Source: Tubulanus polymorphus (taxonomy: Eukaryota; Nemertea; Palaeonemertea; Tubulaniformes; Tubulanidae). From it: 64,000 bases of DNA. The notes under the pieces were generated by a model, which ran no database searches, was not told the origin of the DNA, and saw only the letters and a list, made by a program, of their open reading frames with translations. The stretch lies in NCBI RefSeq assembly GCF_964204645.1, contig NC_134036.1, positions 8,356,704 through 8,420,703 on the forward strand, in the 5' to 3' direction. Made by a program: the position numbers and the translations under genes. Numbering within the stretch: position 1 is the first letter of the stretch; every line of letters starts with the position of its first letter. Below, piece by piece: positions 57,313-64,000 of the stretch.

Positions 57313-58011
57313 AGGACAAAACAGTAACGAACATACTGAAACAGTTGGCAGTTCTGCTAATATATGAAGTTTATGTCGTATCAGATATTCTACCAGTCCT
57401 CGTTTACATGATACGTAAACGAGATGCGGATACATGATGCGGATCTAGGGACGGTGGGACGCGAGAGACCAGGGCCCCTCCCCCTATTAGTTCCGAACGC
57501 TTATTTTCCCGAATACTGTCGTGCCCCGGATTGAGAGTTGTGTTGCAATAATCTACTCATTTCCTCGGGAAATTGCATAATTGTGCGCATGGAATTTGTT
57601 GGCTGATGACCCCCAGATTCCCAACCTGTGTTTTTACGCCTAATACAAGACAGCCCTAGATCCGCCCCTGCGAAGGACTGACAGAGTAATCAGATGAGAA
57701 AAAGACAAAAGATGCTTATAGAATGTATGATGTAATTAGATCAAATTTTGAATAAAGAGAATTTGACGCGTCGCGTGACAAGTCGATTGACGCGTCAAAA
57801 ATGATATTCTAATTTTGGCAGTATTTCCATGCCATAACGGATTGATTAAAAATTGAAATTTAGTTACCTATTTATTTGATTTTCAGTTTATTCTTATATG
57901 AAATTTTTGGTAGTTACAAAATCTGATTGCGTATCCATCAAGACATCTTGTTTGGATACTGATATAGAAAGAGAGGATGGTAAGCGAATCATAAGTAAGA
58001 AAAAATATGTC

Positions 58012-58478
58012 GTAATCGTTTAACGGAGTCGTAATCGTTTAACGGAATCTTAGTTGTTAAACGGAATCGACATCGTTAAACGGAGCCGTAATCGTTGAAC
58101 ATAATCGTAATCGTTGAACGGAATCATTATTGGTAAATGAAATCGTAATCATGAAACAGAATCGTAATCGTTAAACGGAATCGCAATCGTTAAACGGAAT
58201 CGTAATCGTTGAACGAAACCGTAATTGTTAAATGGAATCGTAATCGTTAGACAGAATCTCAATCGTTAAACGGAGTCGTAATCGTTGAACGGAATCGTAA
58301 TTATTAAATGGAATCGTAATCGTAATCGTTAAACAGAGTCGTAATCGTTAAACGGAATCGTAATTGTTAAATGGAATCGTAATCGTTAAACGTAATCGTT
58401 AAGCGGGGTCGTAATCGTTAAACGGAATCGTAATCGTTACACGGAGTCGTAGGCGTTATACGGAGTCGTAATCGCATC
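58012..58478 (+). repeat. 19-bp satellite array, inverted relative to 3,105-3,555
   Basis: The monomer GTAATCGTTAAACGGAATC (19 bp) repeats about 24 times with point changes (GGAGTC, AACAGAATC and others). It is the reverse complement of the 3.1-kb monomer. Confidence 0.85.
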
Positions 58479-58878
58479 GCTGATGGGCTACTTAAACAGG
58501 ATTAGGAAACCCATAACAAGCACAAAAAAACCTGAAATGAAAATTAAATTCAATCAGTGTCACAAACTGTTGATCAAAAACTGATAACTAAGGGTTTAAC
58601 TCGTAGCTCTATTGTTGTCGAAGTGTACTGTGCTGTAATCCCCTTTTACTAGCTGCTAGCTCTTCTGACGACATTCTTAACGGAATTCAATAGCTTGATG
58701 GATAGAATTATACAGCTCAACGTTATGGAACGAATAAAAGAGTTTTAACAATATGTCCCGAAACGTGAGCTCATAAAACGGAGATACAATAGTGAACACG
58801 AGCGTGTGGTTAAGTGAAAAATACACAATTAAACCCTAAAAATTTGATATATGATAATTCAAATTACGGAAAAAGGCC

Positions 58879-59220
58879 TTAATAAATGCAATAAATATTT
58901 GACAAAAGAGTGAACATTTGAACAAAGAAATGTATAATTAGGGTTTCTGCTGCTTTCGCAATGACAAAATTACTTCTGGTTACTACGGTCTCCTTTTTTA
59001 CAATTCCTTTGCCGATTCTTGCAGCTGGTGGGAATATATTCAAACCACAGTGTGCAAGAGTACGTTTCAAATTAAGCGTCTCAGATGCTGTAAGTACTTG
59101 ACGTTTAGTGTTATTGTTTTTTTCTAATGTCATGTTTAAAATATTTGGATCAGTAATCAGTCGTGCTAGTGTACGTACACGCAGAATTGGATTCATTGTT
59201 ATTATGGGAGGATAATTCAC
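58879..59220 (-). other. Open frame of 113 codons, unrecognised
   Basis: A minus-strand open frame with coding-like composition: LRVRTLARLITDPNILN, then TLNLKRTLAHCGLNIF, then an Ala/Lys-rich end. No start motif is obvious (GTG at 59220). No splice sites were fixed. It lies 400 bp right of the 19-bp satellite. It may be an exon of a host gene or a remnant of a transposon protein. Confidence 0.3.
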
Positions 59221-59573
59221 GAGTCCTACGATATACCCTTGATATGAAGCTTTTAAAAGTTTATCAGAGAATTGTTTTGGAGTAAACCGAATAGCCCTTA
59301 AAATACCAATTTCACATTACAGTCGGTGTCTATGCTCTGCGAGACAGAGTAATAGATGTTTCACGACAAACGCACGATTTAAATATTTATTATACTTTCT
59401 TTCACTCCTCTATTTTTATATTTCCTTATGCCAAATGATTATTCTCATAAAAGCCCTTCATTTCAGGATTCAATAAGACTCAGTGTGTTTTTATAGACTG
59501 TGGCACTAGTACAAATAGGCTAATTTTCAATTTTGGTCCGCAGTTCATGATTAGGCCTATCATGATGACGCAA

Positions 59574-60394
59574 ATACGGGATATCGACAAATTCAAGTTC
59601 TTGAATTACTCGTTTGATGGCGCTAGTCAGAACCGGAAATTGGAACCTAAATCCTCCATGCTCTAGTTCATTTGCAATGAAAATCTCTCGCTTCAAGTAT
59701 TCAATGAGCGATATTTTACTTACTATACATCGTTACGCGTAATCCTTTAAATATGTTATCCTACCGTTACGTTGGATATGATAAAACCTCACTGCAAAGG
59801 CTATAAATCACTACAAGTGTCCTAAAATTATCAAAAAATTTTTTGCAACGGCTGAAGATGTAAATACTGGTTGCCAGGTATCACATGGTGGCAGCACTTG
59901 ACGGCCCAATTTCGATTGTTGGTTCGAGTCCTGGTACTTTTCATATTTTTATTATAAATCTACGAGTATAGTCCTTCTAACATCAATTTTATTTCGTAAT
60001 ATCATTACATATTTATCAGTGTAGCCTGCAATGAATTCACCTTAGAGTCTTGAACTCAACAACAAAGTGATGACACCCGGCACCAGTCATTACTTCCGTT
60101 AGCTGCTTCGAGCGTCATCGCTACATTTGTGATTTTTGGTAGTTTTTTTTCACATTTCTAGTGATCTTTAGCGTTCAAAGTTTTATCGAATTCAACACAT
60201 CACCAAGATATCATATTTAAAGGATTGTGCGTGCCTATGTATAGTAAGTAAAATATCGCTAACTAAAAACTTGAAGCGAGAGATTTTTATTGCAAATGAA
60301 CTAGGAACATGGCGGATTTAGGTTCCAATTTCCGGTTCTGACTAGCGCCATCAAACGAGTAATTCAAGAACTTGAATTTGTCGATATCCCGTAT
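59574..60394. mobile_element. Inverted-repeat element of about 820 bp
   Basis: Arms of about 187 bp (59,574-59,760 and 60,206-60,394) share ATACGGGATATCGACAAATT, TTGATGGCGCTAGTCAGAAC and GCGATATTTTACTTACTATA and their complements. The centre has a B-box match (GGTTCGAGTCC, 59,921-59,931) but no gene. Confidence 0.7.
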
Positions 60395-60395
60395 T

Positions 60396-63300
60396 CTAAG
60401 TCAACTCGCAATAGGGAGTACACATTCTTTATATCAAAATTGACAGGAGAACAAGATCTAATTACGTATGTTTTCAGATTTCGAATAAACCCAATTACAT
60501 TTAAGTAAAAGTCATCAAAATAAATAAGGTAAAAACGCGAGCTCATAAAATTAGTTTGAAAAAGGATGAGCAACTGGGAATATCTCACTTATTTCCAATG
60601 CCATATAGACATATAAGGTATCATTCGATTCGTTTTTAGATAGGTTTTAATACTATTGGGCATTTGGATGACTGAACTGTCTATTCTACTTTAAATTCTT
60701 ACAAAACCTTGAGATTTCGGCCCAAAACCGGTAAAATGACAAAATTACTTCCTGGTTTTCAGCGCCGCCCTGGGAAATAAATATGGCGAATGTTGAGAAA
60801 ACTGGAATATAGCTAGACGCTAAAACACGTAAATTTTCGTTTTAGATATGTTTCGGTTCGAATCCCAAATACTTTATACCTTAAAACGTGACATTAGTCC
60901 GGGTGCCGTTCCGTATTCATTCTACACGCGCGCTCAGCCGCGAAGCTATTTCTAGCGCAACAATCAATTTAACCCATACAGACGCGCTACGTCATAACGT
61001 TCGACATGGTCGCATTTGCCTTTACTCGTACCGTCGTGCATAAACAAGTTGGACTGTATTGTGTAACCGGCTGGTTATTGTATCGGCAGGTACAGGATTC
61101 CATCCATCAGGAACAACAAGGCAGTTAAACCTTATATGTACAATCTTTATTGCATCCTGGAATGAGAATGATTATCATAGCTTTACATAGTCTTTATATA
61201 CAGAATCATGAGTATAATGTGAGAACTAGGTGTCAGACAAGTTGTAGACATCAGGACTCACAAACAAGCACCCAGTGACATGTTTGAGAGACATTAATTA
61301 ATTATCGATGAGCACTGACTATAGCTAATTATTGTGAAAACATATTGAGTAATGTCACATGTTGATTACGACCTTAAAGCACATATTGACACTATAGTCA
61401 TAAGTTATATTATATTATTGTTATTATTATTAATATATAGTAGAGCTATGAAATGTTATGAACTGTTCGATATGACATTGTAGATCTATATGATTACGAA
61501 ATATGCAAATTATATCAGGGTGACAATTGCTTCGATGCTTTGACAAATGGACTCCTAATATCCAGCATAATGTTGACCCAGGTTGCGCTTCTTGGCAATA
61601 GTCATATGTTATGAGCTAGAATTATTTCGATTAAATCTTCGTACGCTTCCCAGTTCGACATATGAACCAATTAGGCAGAAACCCGTTATCGCTGCTATGC
61701 AGCTATATTTTTAACTTACAACTCATTTTAGTTGTATAGAGCCTAGGTCTTTCCTCTATCAGAATACTGTGGCGAATGCACAGAGGTACAGTTGTACAGA
61801 GCAAACATAAAGGAACATTAAACCACCCATGAAACAGCTCACCAACACTACACCAGATTAATATGAATTCAAACCACACAAAACAGCTTACCAACAGCTT
61901 TCCAACACTACCTTACAACAACAAACTAATATAAAGCGCGCAAAAAATAAAGACCAACAAGATTATAAACTAAATTAACTACACAAGTTAAACTTAAAGA
62001 CATATTAACTTGACCTGAAAGAAAATTGTAGCCAGTGGGCAAAACTTATTATGAATACTATCATATATTGAAGAATAATTCTGGTACTTCAGGTTACATA
62101 TGCCAGTTGTTCTACACATCATGATTTTCATGATTAACACTTACTCAGTGAATTTAATTATTTGAAGCTGCAAATGTCAAAAAGAAATTTTACCTAAGAG
62201 CTCATTTAACCACCTGTCGCAGTAAAGATTCGAGTTACTGAAATAACCCGGAGAAAAATCAACATTATGAATAGATGAGCAAACATTGAAGACAGTACGT
62301 TGATGCTCTGCGCTTCTATAAGAATTTACACCGATATGTTATAACCAGCTGTGGTAGACATCACGTAGGTAAAGTAAGTATATGCAGTAAATTTTTCACG
62401 ATGAAACTATGAAATACATGTAGCATAACGCGTGAAGCAAAATACTTAGACTAGTGACATGTGAATTAATTATTTCGTTTGCTCCGACAGAAGTGAAATA
62501 TTCAGTTAGAAGAAATAGTCGTTATTTTGTCAATACCACTTATCTGGGCTCGAACGTCATCTAAAATGCGACACGTAACACGTGATTTTAAAATAACGCA
62601 AAGGTTGATTGTTAAACCGTTTGAGATTTAAATTCAATCTTTATTAGATTTTGATTAATTTCGCAAACGCTTTTTCAGTAACACGTGATTTCACTATTAA
62701 TGAGCGGATTAACTAAACAATATTTCTTGGTACATTACGTTGGAAGCCGTGGGTTGCATAGTTTGTGAACATTTTTCCAAAAAGATTAAAAATACGATAT
62801 ATTTGAGCACGTTATTTTATGCGGCATCTTTAACTGTCCAAAATAAAAAGAAATCAATGTTATTCGCGTCGGAAAAACTTTCTCTAGTCAAAGACCGACA
62901 CTTTGATCAGAAGTTATGGGCTTGCAAAGACGAGGCCCCTCAAAACCTTGGTTATTTGTGGTTTGTTATGACCCGGTTTGACCTCCCTCATGCGTCATAG
63001 CATTGAATATGTTCAGGGAGATTCTCCAGCAAATCTGCGTTAACCAAAATGGCGGCTCAATTCAATAAGCGCGATCCTTTTCAAAGCATTGAATATATAA
63101 TTGGTGAGTAGTGCGCGTACAGTCGCGGAGGCAAAATCGCCTTATACTCTCGCGTTCATTGCTTGTATGTATCAGTTATAGAAAACACGCGCCACGGTGT
63201 CGATCGCATGTAACAAAGATTTTTGAGGATGGTTGCTTGCCTTGGTCTACTTTTCCATGCGTATTTAAGACAACCATATCGCCTAACGTGAAACTAATTT

Positions 63301-63887
63301 AAACCATGTCAGTAATCGACAATGGCCTAACATTTGAATTACTTGAAGCTTATGTCCTGATGGGTTTTAAAGTTCGTCAAGATGTCACTCGTGGTTTCTC
63401 ATGGTTTCTCATGGTTTTAGTTGTATCATGTCATTCTCGGGATGTATTAAAATTATGAACATTTGGTGAGTCTAAAATTTCCATAATCAATCTTTCAAAA
63501 ATTTCCATCACGTTGTGATTAAGTTTCATTGAATTTAATGCGCATTTTAACTTCAATTACTTTAATCTTCGGCACATTTTAAGTTCAATTACTTTGGGGC
63601 TCGACCGTCATGCATGAGATGCTGATTGTCTTTGAATGTGGATGTGCCACATTGGAAATTGCCATAACGATCTAAATAAAAACTCGTTCATGGGTTAAAG
63701 TTTGCGCTAAGTGCTCGGAAAAACGCTTTCGATTCATAAGAATTTTGTTGGGGAGGCCAAAAATCCGACGCTCGCAACTACTTGCCGTTACGTCGTTAGC
63801 TGGTTCGAGTGAAACTCAAGAAGAAATGCTATGGATTTTGTAGGTCTGCGTTCTTACCCCTGTCTTTTAAGGAATCTGAAACTCTAG
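60396..63887. other. Non-coding stretch
   Basis: No gene is supported. A B-box match GGTTCGAATCCC lies at 60,855-60,866. Short open frames at 61.7, 62.7 and 63.1 kb lack motifs, splice signals or coding bias. Confidence 0.35.
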
Positions 63888-63975
63888 GAGAAGAAAATGT
63901 TTGCTTATTTCATGACTCGCGCATGTGCTATTGTTGTGATTGTGGTCTGTGTTGCGTCATTTGCAGATTCATGGG
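63888..63975 (+). CDS. Knottin-family signal-peptide exon, gene cut by window edge (locus D)
   Basis: Acceptor CTCTAG (63886-63887), ATG 63897, 26 codons plus one base, then donor GTGAGT at 63976. The exon is nearly identical in layout to the signal exons of loci A, B and C (Met-Thr-Arg after the first few residues, core IVVIVVCVASF, same phase-1 end). Two extra residues precede the intron compared with locus A. The mature exon would lie to the right of 64,000. Confidence 0.6.
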
Positions 63976-64000
63976 GTGAGTAACAAACAACTGGGAAATA

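Larger units (their letters stand above)
51897..57391. mobile_element. 5.5-kb block bounded by inverted repeats, enclosing knottin gene B
   Basis: The left arm (51,897-52,100) matches, inverted, the right arm 55,919-56,025 plus 57,313-57,391. Shared phrases include GACTAAGGAGAGGATTGTGA, CCGGTGTATCACTACAAAC, AAACAGTTGGCAG and CTGCTAATATATGA. The right arm is split by an insertion of about 1.29 kb (56,026-57,312). Between the arms lie a minisatellite, the whole knottin gene B, a tRNA-like scrap, an R1 repeat and an LTR-like region. It could be a composite or gene-carrying mobile unit, or two independent insertions of one element in opposite orientation. Confidence 0.55.

Overview
The window is eukaryotic, intron-bearing and repeat-rich DNA, most likely from a marine invertebrate (a lophotrochozoan, perhaps a mollusc). 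Evidence: GT/AG-spliced small secreted-peptide genes, remnants of a LINE, a Penelope-like element and a BEL/Pao element, many inverted-repeat and foldback elements, TA microsatellites, and a decayed Polinton/Maverick-like endogenous virus. The species cannot be fixed from sequence alone. Most of the 64 kb is non-coding.

Region 1-17,060 is dominated by a very AT-rich virus-like element. Plus-strand genes run from the left edge to 10,198: a small membrane protein, a large protein of unknown function, a coiled-coil/membrane protein, a capsid-like protein and a zinc-finger protein. Minus-strand genes run from 16,708 down to about 14,100: two small membrane proteins, a retroviral-type integrase with a chromodomain-like tail, and a FtsK/HerA-type packaging ATPase. 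The two blocks converge on three related palindromes (A, B, C), each followed by a TATA-like sequence. Almost every gene has in-frame stops or frameshifts, so this is a relic. Two later insertions split it: a 4.27-kb terminal-inverted-repeat element (368-4636, target duplication TTCT) inside the second gene, and about 3.15 kb of unrelated DNA (about 10,407-13,555) between palindromes A and B. A lone fragment of a Polinton-type DNA polymerase B lies apart at 39,235-40,375.

Region 17,060-64,000 looks like host DNA. Its clearest genes are a family of short cysteine-rich secreted peptides with the knottin pattern C-x6-C-x5-CC-x3-C-x4-C. Three loci have both a signal-peptide exon and a mature exon (31,461-31,941 plus; 40,761-41,923 minus; 53,830-54,350 plus). 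One locus shows only the mature exon (20,389-20,492 minus) and one only the signal exon, cut by the window edge (63,888-63,975 plus). All share phase-1 introns. Two share a homologous promoter and a non-coding first exon about 110 bp long. A single exon resembling the cysteine-rich P2X7-type intracellular domain is at 17,490-17,646 (minus).

The rest is mobile and repetitive DNA: a LINE interrupted by a rearranged Penelope-like element (33,460-37,175), a BEL/Pao RNase H scrap (24,718-25,071), foldback elements at 17.7-18.9, 38.98-39.14, 43.95-44.2 and 59.57-60.39 kb, a widely spaced inverted repeat (44.4/50.8 kb) carrying a perfect 18-bp palindrome, a 5.5-kb inverted-repeat-bounded block around one knottin gene (51.9-57.4 kb), a 19-bp satellite present in opposite orientation at 3.1 and 58.0 kb, and several hammerhead-ribozyme-like motifs.
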